From Stropharia rugosoannulata (Eukaryota > Basidiomycota > Agaricomycetes > Agaricales > Strophariaceae), in the NCBI GenBank assembly GCA_028532985.1, contig JANCIK010000012.1:1302001-1366000 (forward strand): a stretch of DNA of 64,000 nt, read 5' to 3'. Under the pieces are notes generated by a model. It was not told the DNA's origin, did not search any database, and was given only the letters and a program-made list of their open reading frames with translations. Shown here one piece after another: positions 1-12,038 of the stretch; the first letter of the stretch is position 1, and each line of letters starts with the position of its first letter. The position numbers and the translations under genes were made by a program.

Positions 1-108
1 GGTTTCGTAGGTCTTGATGCTGAAGACATTGGGGAGTTCGATCATTCGGCGGATTCGGACCGTGAGTTCGAGAACCTGCTCTTGGACTTCATTCTGAACG
101 CCGAGTGA
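1..108 (+). CDS. 3' end of an unidentified protein-coding gene
   Basis: Frame 1 is open from the first base to a TGA at 106-108 and encodes 35 residues rich in Asp, Glu and Phe, ending in LLLDFILNAE. The amino-acid make-up looks like real coding sequence: an acidic tail with hydrophobic spacing. The rest of the gene lies outside the window, so no function can be given. It could also be the last exon of a longer spliced gene. Confidence 0.45.
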   Translation, partial: GFVGLDAEDIGEFDHSADSDREFENLLLDFILNAE

Positions 109-1106
109 GGTCGGACGGGGAATTTCCTGCAGATGATGCAGATGTATGCGCATAGATATTTATATGTATTCATTATGTTGAATCATATTAGGGTACCATG
201 TTATGTCACAGGGTTTAGTTTGTAAGAGCCAAGCTTGGGCAATAAGTACCAGTGAGCATTTAAGTACTAGGGTACTTATGATTAGAGACTGAGTACCATT
301 GAATGAGGAGAGGTCTTCCCAGATGAGCAGTATGTCGAATAAGTGGTTCGCAAGTTGACTATTCTTATCAAACTCGTGTTCGGGCGAGGTTGCATAAGTT
401 CGTTGACTTCGAAAAAGAGGGCTTGTCAATGTCGTGTCGGCCGCATAAGCTTTCGTTCAGTTCTAAGAAAAGGCAGATTGACGGAAGCCTACGAGCACAT
501 GTATAGGTATCCTAAGAGCTACAGAGACCAAGATCTGGTGCAGACGTGACGCATAAATCAACGCCGTTCGAGCACATGGAGTGTAGTGGAGGGTATTGTA
601 TCGGACATCCTTACGGAAGTCCAGCCGAAGTACACACCTTGGGTGTAAATTTATCCATACATAACGCTCTGAGTCTCGGGAACATCGTGTTGCCAGAAGC
701 AGCATATACGCGGGCAAAAAGGACATCGGCGTGTGTGATGGACCGATGCCGTCGTGTTCAAGTCGTGTTTGTTGTTGCCAGTCGAGCATAAGCTCTCGAA
801 AACATCGTGGTGTTGCCAGAAACAGCATATATGCGCGAAAAAGGGCAGCAGCGCGTGCGATGGGCCGATGCCGTCGTTCTCATTGTCGCCAGGGTCGACA
901 GGGTGACAGGGAGAATGGAAAAGAGGAGCAGACCGGAGGGCGCCGCTTATCTAATGCGGAATTTGAAAATTCGGGGCGGAGAGCGATTGTTGGTGACGTT
1001 GGAGAGGCAAAATTGTGCGTCCGCCAACAACTCCACCGACGGTAAGCCAACTTTAAAGTGTAGATCATGAACTCTAATAATTCTGCTTCCGACATGCAGC
1101 CCCGCG
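109..1106. other. Intergenic region with a decayed tandem duplication
   Basis: No convincing gene. Short open frames on both strands overlap each other and resemble no family. The only structure seen is an imperfect tandem duplication (listed separately). The last part, up to the ATG at 1107, should hold the promoter and 5' leader of the WOPR gene; no clear TATA box was identified. Confidence 0.5.
660..880. repeat. Imperfect tandem duplication, period about 120 bp
   Basis: A unit starting near a CATAA-GCTCT core and running through AACATCGTG, TTGCCAGAA and CAGCATATA to GATGCCGTCGT occurs at about 681-758 and again, with substitutions and small indels, at about 801-880. A third, weaker trace of the CATAAGCT(T/C)TCG start lies near 443-455. 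Open frames on both strands cross it, but none looks conserved. Confidence 0.6.
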
Positions 1107-2901
1107 ATGTCCCAGAACCAGCCGCCAGCCGCAGCGTGGACAGAACCTCCGTGGTCGGGCTGGATAGAGACCACCGGCGATGCTCTTCTCATCCTCGAGG
1201 CCGCCAGGCGAGGCCTGATCCCCCGTGTCACTCGACGGCTCGTCGACTCGGAGCGCAAGATGATTACATCGGGAAGCGTATTCGTCTTTGACGAGGACGA
1301 AAGCCATATAAAGAGGTGGACGGACGGTTTCTTCTGGAGCCCATCGAGGATACTGGGCAATTTCTTGCTGTATCGTGAGACAGAGAAACGATGGGCAGGG
1401 CGCAGCGCGAACCGCATCGAGGACCAGGACTCGAACGGCTACAACACACCTGCTCACTCCTTGAGCCGCCCCAAGTCTGATGCTGCAGGCCTCGCGGTCG
1501 ACCGCCACCGGGAGAGGACATTGATGGGCAGCCTTACCGACAATTACAAGTTTAAGCCAGATGGTCTTATGAAGAAGGTGAGCTAAGACTACCTCATTTC
1601 ATAACTTCCGGCTGACTTCCTGTAGACATTCTCGGTGACCATAGGTGGTGTGGCACAGCATCTTATATCGTACTACAAGGTTGAGGACGTGGAGAACGGA
1701 CGGCTGCGATCGCCTTCATCTTTACCCGAGCTGGCCGCTCTCGACATCAGCCCTGAATATCTTGACAAGACCCACTTCCGGAACCCACCCAAAGTTGAAA
1801 TCGGGTCGGACGGTATACCAAGATATCGAGGGGAGGCTGATGACCTTGATGGGTCGCCCAACATGATCTCTCCACAACTTCCAGTGCCGTTACTCACCGA
1901 TCCTTCAGCTCCTCCTGCGTCTGCATCTACACGTACGCTGCTTCCACTTTCATCTTATTTGTTGCTTATTGTTTGTCGCAGAGAAACGATTGAAAAGGAC
2001 TGCAGGGTTTGAGGACAGCCCAGCGGTCGCTAAGCGTGCGCGACGCAATACCGGCGGTAGTTCGCAACTGGATAGCGGGAGCAATGGAACGACTCCAACC
2101 GCAGATCCAGGTTCGCCGAATGAACGAGGCGCATCTTCCACTCCTCAACCTGCTGCCCTTGTTAGTAACACTACGCCCACAATAGCACCGACCACAACTA
2201 CAACAACAGAGCAGCCTCCTCACCCCGTTATGACAGTAGCCCCAATGCCAGCGTACGGTCCGCCGTATACAGGTATACCTACTTTTTATGCGTACCCACC
2301 TCATACCCATGGAGCAGCTCCGCCTCCCCCTGGCATATACGCTTCCTCTCAGAGTATGAGTATGTACGCGCCACCGGCCGCTGGTTCTCAAACACACGCA
2401 GTGCATTACGCTCCCTATGGGTCTTATCCTCACCCAATGGCACCGCAACATATGCAAGCTCAAACGCAACAGCACGGTCCGCAGCAGCAAGCACAGCAAC
2501 AGCAACAGCAACAGTCTCTGCCAGCTCCCTCGCAGGCGCATCGCAATGATCCATCGCAATTAACCACGGCAGGCATACCGCCCGGTCCTCCCGCGCCCGT
2601 CGCGGGACCCGTCCTTTATGCAGGCCTGCCACAGCAGCAGGTCCCGCCGCCTCAGCCGTATTACGGCTACTATGCACACTCAGGTGGTGCTGCCCCTGGG
2701 GCTGGCATTTCTCCCATGGGTGTCAGCATGAACCCCATGGTAGGTATGGGGAGCGTGCCCTACGCGCCGTACCAGTGGCCCGTGTATTCGGGATATCCAC
2801 CGCCTCCAGCGCAAGCGCATCCACAGGTACAGACGCATCCACCCACCACAGCAACAGTTCAGCAAGTGATACAGCAGAAACGGGAGTCCCCACCCACTTA
2901 G
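1107..2901 (+). CDS. WOPR-domain (Gti1/Pac2 family) transcription factor
   Basis: Exons 1107-1577, 1626-1932 and 1982-2901 give 565 residues. The N-terminal part carries the fungal WOPR DNA-binding fold in its usual order: a first half around TTGDALLILEAARRGLIPRV, then RLVDSERKMITSGSVFVFDE and the RWTDGFFWSPSRI stretch, and a second half starting KKTFSVTIGG and AQHLISYY just across the first intron. Known members (Wor1, Ryp1, Gti1, Pac2) are master regulators of morphology, nutrient response or sexual development. The rest is low complexity: a basic patch (KRARRN) that could be a nuclear signal, then a long Pro/Tyr/Gln-rich tail with a poly-Gln tract, as expected for an activation domain. The ATG at 1107 was chosen because upstream ATGs (1067, 1094) are in another frame. 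Target genes cannot be read from sequence. Confidence 0.9.
2461..2516 (+). repeat. CAG/CAA-rich tract coding poly-glutamine
   Basis: Interrupted CAG/CAA triplets within the last exon of the WOPR gene encode a Gln-rich run in its tail. Such tracts often vary in length between strains. Confidence 0.8.
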
Positions 2902-3871
2902 TGCACTCTCTGCCATGTCGGCCTGTGGTTGGCTCCATACAGGTCTGCATTGATTTGTCTCTCTGTTGTGTTGTTGTTTTTTATCTTATCCCTTGCTGTG
3001 CTGCTTTCATGTCCATGCTACTTGCTCTCGCTTTGACAGGGTCTTCTCATTCCCTATGTTTCATTTTTATTGATACCAACACTACTTTTCTTTCTTTTTT
3101 CTGGATACGCTCAATATGCCCACTTTCTATCCTTCTATCCTTTTTACCCTTTTAAGTAATTATACTTCACTGCTTGCAGACCGATACCTGCGCATTTGCT
3201 AACATTTTTATTTATGCTTCCTTATTCACGATATGGTACTATTTGGATATCCAATACTTACATAGGTTACTATTTTGGACTTGTTTTTATCTGCAAGTCT
3301 GAAAAATCAATTTTCATCCTATTCACAAATCCTTCAACTGTATCATAGTTGTCATTGTTTCTTTTCACTCCCTTTCGTCACAGCTTTATGTCTCCCTGTC
3401 ATCCGCCCCCTTTTTACATTGGTTTCTGAACCATAATCGAGTACTAAACGGCCCAATTCTGGGGCTGGCCCAGTCCGAGTATCCCTTATTCTTGCCTCAG
3501 TCTTATCTGATATGCCACCCATTCCTTATCACACACTCTCTCAATAATCCCACTGCTTTCCTCATACTCTCCTCTGCTCCCGTCGCTCTCAATGAGCTGC
3601 CTGAAACCCCTTCCGCCTTACTCACCTTGAAATCTCCCGGCTCCCAGTTCCCAGCTACCACCAGAAGGAAGCTGCGTAGGATAAGTAGGTACCGTACCAA
3701 CTTGTACTCGACTCCATTTGGTCCGTATCGTAATGTTTTTATACGATATGAAATTTAATACGTTTTGCTACATTGAGTGATGAAACGAGTGTAATAAAGT
3801 ACTTATTCGTAAAAAGTTCAGGCATGTACAGGCATGTATGTACACTCCTTCAATACAACCGAATACTAAAG
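2902..3871. other. Downstream flank of the WOPR gene
   Basis: A pyrimidine-rich stretch with several small open frames, none resembling a known protein. The early part is presumably the 3' UTR of the WOPR gene. An AATAAA-like sequence occurs near 3793. Confidence 0.4.
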
Positions 3872-3874
3872 TTA

Positions 3875-4594
3875 GGGCCTGTTTGGTAGCACTTAGCTGG
3901 CCGTCTAAGTGGTTTGGCTAAGCACATCGGTGTTTGCTGGTCTAACTGATGGCAAGCCATCTAAGTGCGCACGGACAGTCGACTTACTCCTACGCAACTG
4001 CAGTCTGCCACGTCGACAATTGCTATTGATCTCCTGTGAATGAGCCCTATGTCTTATAATGACAGAGAATTACAATAAATAAAAGCCTAGTTTTAATAAA
4101 AGCATATATTGTTTAGATTGTTACTACTGCTCTGTACTCTGGCCGCTACTGGATGAAGTTGAGATAAAAGATTATTGACACTTATCAAATATCTCCAGTA
4201 GTATTATTATATGTACATAGACTGTTGATGAACTGTGTATGTTTCATAAACATTAGTATAAAATTATTATGCAGTGGCCAGCCTGATTATAAATGTCATT
4301 GAGTGTAAATGAGCGAGCAGCAAAGCTCTTTTTTGTTTTTTGTTTGTTTGCAGATTATGGCCTTTAAAAGCAAGTATACATAAATACAGATTTACTCTAG
4401 TATGTATAGTATTTTTTTCGGCGAAATACACTATATTTTGGAAGAGCGGAGGTGGACCGACTGCCAGCGCGGACGTGGGAGTAAGCCGAGTGTCCGTGCG
4501 CACTTAGATGTGCTTGCCATCAGTTAGACCGGCAAACACCGACCTGCTTAGCCAAACCACTTAGACGGCCATCTAAGTGCTACCGAACAGGCCC
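3875..4594. mobile_element. PIF/Harbinger-like MITE (non-autonomous DNA transposon)
   Basis: A 720-bp element with long near-perfect terminal inverted repeats, 3875-3994 and 4474-4594 (about 120 bp each, a handful of mismatches). Termini read GGGCCTGTTTGGTAGC at the left and the complement of GGGCCTGTTCGGTAGC at the right. It is flanked on both sides by the trinucleotide TTA (3872-3874 and 4595-4597). A GGGCCTGTTTGG end with a TWA target duplication is the known signature of PIF/Harbinger elements. The 480-bp core is AT-rich and has no transposase-like frame, so it would need an enzyme supplied in trans. High similarity of the arms suggests fairly recent insertion. Confidence 0.88.
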
Positions 4595-4597
4595 TTA

Positions 4598-5329
4598 CGA
4601 CAAGTTACAACAGGATTCCGGATATCAAATCTAAAGACATTACGACCTTACGTCCATCCGTTTCCGTTTAGATGTAAGCGGTTTGCCATAAAGATTAACC
4701 CTCTGTAGCTGTCTGTGCGAGTTCCAATAGTTGAAGATTGTCTACTATCCGAACTTAGGCTGACTATTAATTAAGGTATGATATAAAGAGTTGTCACCTA
4801 CCTTGTTAATGTAATCTTCTGCTCTCGCACATGATGGATGTATACGACCGTTGGATATATGTACATATGTAGTAAGGCTAGTACAATGGGAAATGCAATG
4901 CAGATATTGTCCAACACTTTTAGCACTCGGATGTTATGTATGCGAGTTTACTCTGATGGTGCAGCGGCATCAATGATATGATAACTTATTTACCAAAAAT
5001 TCTCATCGAGTCCCACAAGGATTGCTCATTCAAATAAAAAAGACGACAAGCTACAGTCTCCAGCCTCGGTCTTCGATCATTCGCACCAGTGTCGAACATT
5101 CTTCCAATATCATTGATGGCTAAATTATGGTAATAGTTACCCATGATATTTGTAATACTGGACCCGCAAACGAGATGCAACCGTGGCCAAGGGGAAACTA
5201 TATATAGTATTACGCTGTGTTCAGATGCCTATATAGTGTTGTTCTTCTAAGGGATCTTTCCTGGTCCTGTTTCAACCCCGTTCGACACAAAGGTAGTAGA
5301 TAGCCAGTCGCGGATACCCGTCTGCACTA
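4598..5329. other. Intergenic region upstream of the seven-helix membrane gene
   Basis: AT-rich, no gene recognised. A TATATAG-like sequence lies near 5202-5210 and another near 5230-5236, about 100-130 bp before the downstream ATG, so the promoter is probably here. Confidence 0.4.
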
Positions 5330-6794
5330 ATGACACTCCAATTGTCGCTCTCGGGAGTTTTCCTGGTGACACTATGCCTGGAGGGCCTGCTATATGGTGC
5401 CATGATGGTACTTTTTGCTATTTCGACGTACTTGCTGCTCGTTCGCGGTGCTTTATTGAGGCCACAGCAGTCTGACTCTAAGGGAATGTTGACGAAGATG
5501 GGCTGGACGTTGATGAATCCTTTCGTATTTCTTTCAATCCTTGTGACGCTCGGTGCAACTGGAGTGAGTTATCGTAACAATATACATTATTTAATGTTAT
5601 TCCATCATTGATGCGCAGTGGTTTCTTTTTTGTAGCATTGGCTTGTTACTTGCGTCAGAGCATTTATGGCGTTCGTTAAATTCCAAGGTCCCGAGACAGA
5701 AGGTTTTCTGGAGGACCTGGCTCACCCGACACAGATCGCCAGCTCCGCGTTTACAATCGCGGTCACTATACTGAGCGATAGTATGTGTGTAAGTCTATTT
5801 ATATCTTTATTACAAACCACAAATCTATCGTCTAATCCACATAATACGCCCACAGATCCATCGTACATGGGTAGTGTGGGGAAGGAGTAAGGCTGTGGTC
5901 ATATTTCCTGTAATAGCCCTTGTTGGATTTCTTGGTAGGAACGAGGTTCTGTTACAACCCAAAACGAAATGCTGATTTTTACAATTAAAGTAAGCGGAAC
6001 TGGAGCTATGATATCGGTAGGAAGGAAAGCGTCTGAAGGCCTTATTGCTGAAGAGTATTCGCATTGGATCACGGCCTTGTCCTACCTCTCCCTTTGGTGG
6101 GTACATAAATTGCTTCAACACCCATTACTTATCTATATTATAGCACTAATATTTACTGTACTAGTAAGTACGCATTGGATATCATTGATTTACAAGACCT
6201 TACAACAATGGTAGTTGCAATCGTCTGGAGAATTATGACTTTAGACAACGAAGTTCGGAGACTGAGATCGGCATATTCGACGGTAGGCTACCCGCCTGTA
6301 CTCTTTGAATGCCAAAATAACGTCACATAACTCGTAGAGTGTTTTGGGCGTTGTTGTTGAAAGCGCCATGATTTACACGTATGTTAAAGTTTCTTTCTTG
6401 CTTTTTCATGAAATGCAGCTTATAGAACGACAGAATATGGGTCATTTTCTTCACCGCCAGTTTCCAAGCTGGATCGACCTTGGAATTTCTGGCGATATAT
6501 TGCTCCACGCCCATGGCAGGACTGGCCTTCATGATGATAAATGTGCGTATCGGCCTCGGATGGGCTCACAGGTCAATGAGTTTCTCCAGCACATCGTGCT
6601 CAGTGCAGCCGCTTTACGGGAATGCGGTTGTAAAATCTCACGGAATAATATCCGGAGACGAATATGCCCTGCGCCCTCTCGCAATCAGAATAGAGCGAGA
6701 GGTCAATCGGACTAATCATTGTACAATCGATTTCTCTGAAAGGAAAGGAACCGCCTCCTCCAATACCGTCGAGTCAGTCCTGGATATGAACTAA
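5330..6794 (+). CDS. Seven-helix integral membrane protein, Agaricomycete family of unknown function
   Basis: Eight exons: 5330-5563, 5636-5788, 5856-5934, 5991-6096, 6144-6163 (only 20 nt), 6215-6282, 6338-6378 and 6434-6794; 353 residues. The layout matches a large basidiomycete membrane family of unknown function: helix 1 near residues 15-40, a helix pair, an IHRTWVVWGR segment like the family's Y-R-x-x-V-W-G motif, TNIYCT-IAIVWRI, VVVESAMIY, and TPMAGLAFMMINVRIGLG before a polar tail with LRPLAIRIEREV. Exon choice is supported by every junction keeping frame and restoring these motifs. The acceptors at 5635 and 6433 were preferred over nearer AGs because those give stops. Substrate or ligand is unknown; some such proteins are loosely compared with receptors, but nothing here shows that. 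Confidence 0.8.
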
Positions 6795-7614
6795 AGGCCC
6801 TGTACCATTTGCTATCATTTCTTACTACCACCTTCTTTTGCATTTGTATTTAACTCGGGCTTAAAACCTTTCTATGCGAATCAAAATCTTTTGTTGTAGC
6901 AATAGTATAGTACATTGCACCCACAGTAATGTCCACGGTAACTGTGCTTTCCCACGTGTCCTTCGCCTTTCACGCAACCTATGAGCTACTTGTACTACCC
7001 TTGATAGCGGTGTCATTGCTATGAGCTTGATATCAGCTCTTCACACATACTATCTTTTTCCTTTGGTCTCAAGTCACACACTTATATCAAGTACACAATT
7101 GATATTGAACATTATTATATGTCACAAATCTAGGCAGTTTCTAATACAATAAATAGGTCTACAGGTCTACAGGATGGAATAAAAAAAGAAGCACAGAGTA
7201 TGTAGTTATAGCTGAAAATATAAATAATTTAGAGGGCAACGTAAATTTGGAAAAGGACATATAGAGCACATGAGAAAAGGAGGATGAATATTAGAAATAT
7301 GACGGGGACGGACATATAGCAGGCTGCAGCGCATACTAAGCACGGGGAGTAGAGAATGATTTCAAAGTCGATGCTGAGGTTATGGTAAGCAAGCAGCGAG
7401 CAGGCTTGAGCAGAACTGCCCCATGGAGTATGCACTACGGCTTCCCAAGTGGACCACAGCGCTCGTCAACGCTGAAGCCCACCCGAAAAGCCAGCGCCGC
7501 ATCGTCAGACGGCGCCTGGCGACGAGACAGGCTGCAGGGGTCTCGTCAGCCCCCCACAGCCGTCTAGTGTATGCTCCTACACTCCTCCATATATCGCGCC
7601 CCTCCTCGCCCGCC
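6795..7614. other. Convergent intergenic region
   Basis: Lies between the 3' ends of two converging genes and should hold both 3' UTRs. A hydrophobic minus-strand frame (7229-7435) and a longer one (7380-7691) are present but connect to no exon and match nothing known. Confidence 0.4.
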
Positions 7615-10352
7615 CTAAGCTTGGTTGGACTTCGGGCGGACGCGTGATTTTGCCGCACGTAGCAGTGCACGGACTCTGCAAGAAGCAACACACAATAAGA
7701 ACAATGAGAGCACTCAGTACAGCAGGGAGACGTACTTTTTTGTTGCCGTCCGTGGCATTTTCACTTTCGAGGTCCACGACAACCTCGACAACCTCTGATC
7801 AAATAGCCATATTAGTTCTCAGTGGGAAAAAAGAAGTAATTAAACATACCTTGGACGGCAATGACAATGGTTCCTCCCACGTCATATTCTCCCCCTGGCT
7901 GGTTGAACGTCCACCAAAGCGTGCAATCTGCACATCGTATATAAGCGCCGGATTAGATAAACTCGCGGCAGTGCAACTTACCGTGGCACCAGCAGCACCA
8001 CACGACAGGTTTGTGAGGCTTCCAGCAGCCCATGCCTATCACATTCAACAATAAGTGCAAGGATCATCAAAGAACACACTACCAAACTCACCATTGCGAA
8101 CCGCCGCCTTTGGGCCGCAATCCCACTGTCCTCCCATGTGGGAGTGCCAGATCCTTCATCGTTGAAGGAGATACTCAGATCCGTGGCCTACAAACGAGGT
8201 CAGCGCGAACAGAATACATCGGAAAAAGAAACAAAGGACTCACAGATTCTGAGAAATCCTCAAAAAACCTTGATTCTACTTGGCCAGGAACAATCTGACA
8301 GATAAAATATTAGTTACAGAGGGACACAAGTTACTTTCATATAGCGCACCTCCTGTTCTGTGACCAAGTCAACGACTTCCTCTATCTCTTCGTCCGGCTC
8401 CTCCTCGCTCACGCCGGACTCGCAGCTGAGGCGTGGTGTGTCCGGGTCTGACTCACCACCAAACAGGACATCCACGGCGTACGCCTGTAAAATGAGAGAA
8501 GCACATAAGTCATAGCACTAAAGAGGAGCTAAACAAACGAACCCAATCTTCATATACCTCACAGGTCTCTTCCTCCATGTGTGCCAGCTGGGAGACCAGG
8601 TCCTCGAATGTATAGCTGACCTGTAGAGAACATCTTAATAAAGATTAACTGAGAAGTAACAGAAAAGAATACTTACAGCGAGAGACGAGAATAGTTGTGC
8701 TTCCGATGGCTGCTCTAGAGAGCAATTGATATCCTCGAGTCCTGGCAAGACCGGAGCAGTAGGCTTACTTCCAATTTCAATGGGTGCGGGAGTGACGTTT
8801 TCTGGCACCACAACCGCCTAATAGATTCAAAACTCAGTGAACGAGCAGCTGATGGAGGAAATACAGACATACCATTGTTTCCAGGGCCACTTCTACCTGG
8901 CCTTCCTCTGCTGGGTCCAAGGGCATGTCGTCCTCCAATCCGCTCTTAACAAATTGCACAATGCTAGTACATTTCGTGTCCGAATTGTTATAACAGCCAG
9001 AGTAAAATGGGCGAGTATTCTGAAGATAAAATGATAGTGATTCGTCAAAACGGGTCACAGTGAACGTGAGCTTGAACTAGAGACTTACCCAATTTGCCCT
9101 ACTTGCCAATACATACTTGTTCATAACGTCAAAGATAGAGTCCTGAACAAAAAGACTAAGCCCGCCATTCTTGCCAAAGGAGTAGTAGTAGTAAGCTGAG
9201 CGAGCTCCAAGCGCTAACTGAGCAGCCGTAGTCATAAACCACCAGATAAGAGCCGTAAGAGTGCCGAAGGCAGTGTCATTACAGCCAGAGTTGTCTACGA
9301 GCACAATAGCACCATTTAAGCGAGATTCAAACACGGCGTTACCGAAAGTACGAGCGACAGACAGAGGAGTAGTCAGGACAGGAGCAGATTCAGTGACCAG
9401 TAAACCCCGGTTCTCAGAAGCAGTGATGAGGGAGTCGGGGTTGTCGAGTAATGGCGAAACATTGTCGTCGAGGAGCGCGAGGCGGGGTTCCGGGACATTT
9501 ACTAGGTCAAGAGAGATGGAGGGGAGGTCCTCAGCATCAGTAAGCTCTTCAAGCTCCCTGAGACGGCGGGCATATTCGAGGCGACGACGCGCCATTTTCG
9601 CGGTGTGCTCGATGAGCCTATTCTTGACCCTGCGAACACGAGTCAGGGGATCTTCATCCAGAGGCGAGGGCGAACTGATAGGGTTTTCAACCGTGAGAGG
9701 GGTATTAAGCGGGCTATTGCCCGAGAGAGGCGTGATGGGCGAGGGGCAAGTGCTAGTAGCAGTATTCGGAGACATATTGCCCTCCAGTGATGGCATTGAG
9801 CCCAAAGAGTTCCGATGTTCTATGACTTATATGAGCCAATGATATGCCAGGCGAGTAGGTAAAAGCATACCTGTCCAAATATTTCTGCCTTCATCCTCAA
9901 TGGGCGTTCCGTTGGGCAACACGCGAGCTGGGGAGTGTATAGTAAGCATCGGCACGTTAATATAGTTATGTATATCACTAACCTGTAGTGGGCGTGGCTG
10001 GAAGGGAATCCAAAAAATTGACCGTGGGTGAGTTGCTTGTCGACTGCAGCTGTGAACGGCGACCATCCTTAGAAGCGGTGTAGTCCTTCATACACTCAGA
10101 GAGGTAGCGCCATGAGACGATTTTAGAACCGAAGAGGAGTCCAAAAGCAACAGCGACCAAAAGAAGGACCAGGGTGAGAGTGACCATTTGACTAACCAAG
10201 ACGACGGCGACTGCAGTGTCGACAGTAGCAGCTTGAGCGATGCAAATCGCATATCCTACGAAGAGGAATAATAAGGTGAACAGGAGGTTGAACCATTCGC
10301 TGTTCTGGGACTCGGTGGTGGGCCCCATCGCGATGAAGAATAATAGATGCAA
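7615..10352 (-). CDS. Multi-exon membrane protein of unknown function
   Basis: Thirteen exons on the minus strand: 10352-9983, 9927-9871, 9825-9089, 9019-8873, 8817-8677, 8620-8558, 8484-8350, 8294-8244, 8187-8092, 8035-7982, 7927-7850, 7794-7736 and 7675-7615; 682 residues. All junctions are GT-AG and the frame stays open throughout. The N-terminus has two strong membrane helices (about residues 20-45 and 48-80). Exon 3 holds a charged, possibly coiled stretch (about 190-220, RRLEYARRLRELEE) and a third hydrophobic segment (TALIWWFMTTAAQLALG). The second half is acidic and polar and ends in a basic tail (LLRAAKSRVRPKSNQA). I do not recognise the family. Exons 4-11 are all multiples of three in phase 0. 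The start could instead be the ATG at 10328 (674 residues). The last intron is inferred; reading through would end the protein about 8 codons after 7736. Confidence 0.7.
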
Positions 10353-11036
10353 GTAGCGTTAGACGTTAAGAAGAAGTTCAAGTTGTTGCGGTAAGAGCTC
10401 AACCTGCTTGGGGAATAAAAAGCGAAGTAGAGCGCATTTTATATCCCTGGAGAGTGTCTCGGTTGGTCAGTGGGGATCGGGCACATTTTCTACGGGACTG
10501 CTAGTTGCCGTATATTCGTTTTGTCTTGGACATCCGGCATGGTCGTATTATATATACCTCCTTTGGCGTTTACAGATAAAACTGTCCCGCCGTGAGTGAA
10601 CTAGGGGATATTATTTAGTTTCGCAAAAAGAGGAGGAAGTTCGCAAAGGCGGAAGATGATGGACAGGTTGAAACATACGCGGTACATTACAGCCACAGCC
10701 GGCCGCTGCGCCGTTGATTGGGTTCGCACGCCACGACTTGTTGATGTGCAAACGTTCGATATCCATCTCTTTTCAATCGTTGCCATAAACGACCTTTATT
10801 TGCGCGTCGGCCAAGTACCACTGTAGACTCTGACGTTGATCATTATTTTGTTTGCCATGTCTGCAAACACTGGGGTAGGGTAGCTATGGGCTTAAAGGTT
10901 TTATGGCGTACTAGCCCGCCCATGCTTACTGTCAATTTGGTGGCACATTAAAGTTATGCTTAGTTTGAGTGAAAAACTACAGCAATCGCAGAAGGTACGT
11001 TGTGTTTAATTACACTGACTATATTTACTAATTGGT
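10353..11036. other. Intergenic region
   Basis: No gene recognised. It should contain the promoter of the minus-strand membrane gene and the 3' UTR of the methyltransferase. A TATATATA-like stretch on the plus strand at 10549-10557 has no matching gene. Confidence 0.4.
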
Positions 11037-12038
11037 TTATTTTTGAGCTGTGAAAGCATACCAGCTGACTTCGGCTCCAGGAATTGTTTCCCATTCGACA
11101 CTAACATTATTGACGAGCTCATCGTACTCCTTCTCATTTGTTATGGTTCCAAAGCCACCGGCGCGGAGGATTGGGGTTTTCATGCCCTTCCACACGTTGA
11201 TGTGGTTCTCCGCAAGTCCGCGTCCGAGCTCGCCGCCCCAGTTTCCAAGCTTCATGGTGTGTTTTTCGATAGCGACATTAACAAATCCGGTGTCTGTAAG
11301 CAATGCTGGAATGCGCTGAGTGCACTTGAAGTCAAGGCCTGTGTATTCGCCGAGAGCCTTGACGAGCTCGAGCATCTTTGCGCTATTGGGCCCGTTGAAT
11401 GAAGTCACGAACGGATCGACTTCGCAGAGCTGCACCCAACCGGTAGGGGCGGTGACCCGGTATATTTCTTTTACTGCTCTAGGCCACTCCTCGTACTTGA
11501 GACCGACGAGCAGGAGGCGTTGGTGCACGAGCGAGAATTTATTGGACCAATCACTGGACAGGTTCAGTACTGACATGGTCTGCAATGTCATATTCGGTGG
11601 AGGCGGATTTGGGAAGAGGCGCGATTCAATGTCAATGCAGTTGAACTTGGCTGTAGCTGCGTCGGGATACGCTTTGAGAACATCAAGAGACCAGGCAGCT
11701 GTTTGTGCAAGTCACTAGTCATGAGCAGTCGGAAAAATATTTTTGAAGACAGCTACCGCACCCGAGCCTGTTCCTATGTCAAGGATATTGGCCTTGAAGA
11801 GGTTAACGGGTGGAATAACCCTATTGTTGCTGAATACCGAAGCAATGAGCTTCTGCTGTTTTTCAAATCTATTCGTGTGTAAAAGTAAGTCAGATAACAT
11901 GCAGACTCATACTACTCTAGAGTGTAAATTGCACCTTTGACGTTCGGCTTCATCTGCCGGAAGAACATACACCGGCGAGGTATAGTACCGCGATGCGTGT
12001 GGGATGGAGATTATAGACGAGGAGACAATTTCGGTCAT
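11037..12038 (-). CDS. Class I SAM-dependent methyltransferase
   Basis: Exons 12038-11935, 11868-11762 and 11698-11037; 290 residues. The N-terminal block reads YVLPADEAERQRF followed by KLIASVF, which matches the Y-x-L-P-x-D-x-x-E-R opening of a large fungal group of small-molecule methyltransferases (the Methyltransf_25/LaeA-like set). Motif I is ILDIGTGS (about residue 60), followed by AAWSLDVLKAYP and the acidic-loop segment FNCIDIESRLFP. Further on are GLKYEEWPRAVKEIYRV and PTGWVQLCEVDP, typical post-motif segments. The second intron uses a GTGCGG donor; this choice turns the usual GSG-A-W into GSAAW. The substrate is unknown. It is 6 kb from the terpene cluster and separated from it by an LTR and an F-box gene, so membership of that cluster is not supported. 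Confidence 0.88.

Noticed and set aside
1966..2559. Long minus-strand open frame opposite the WOPR gene
   Set aside because: It is the shadow of the repetitive Gln/Pro coding exon on the other strand; no motif and no splice logic.
7229..7435. Hydrophobic minus-strand frame that might be a last exon of the unknown membrane gene
   Set aside because: The gene's spliced frame already ends at TAG 7615-7617, and no acceptor joins this frame in phase.
11037..12038. Methyltransferase as a member of the terpene cluster
   Set aside because: It is almost 6 kb from the nearest cluster gene, with an LTR and an F-box gene between; proximity alone is not enough.
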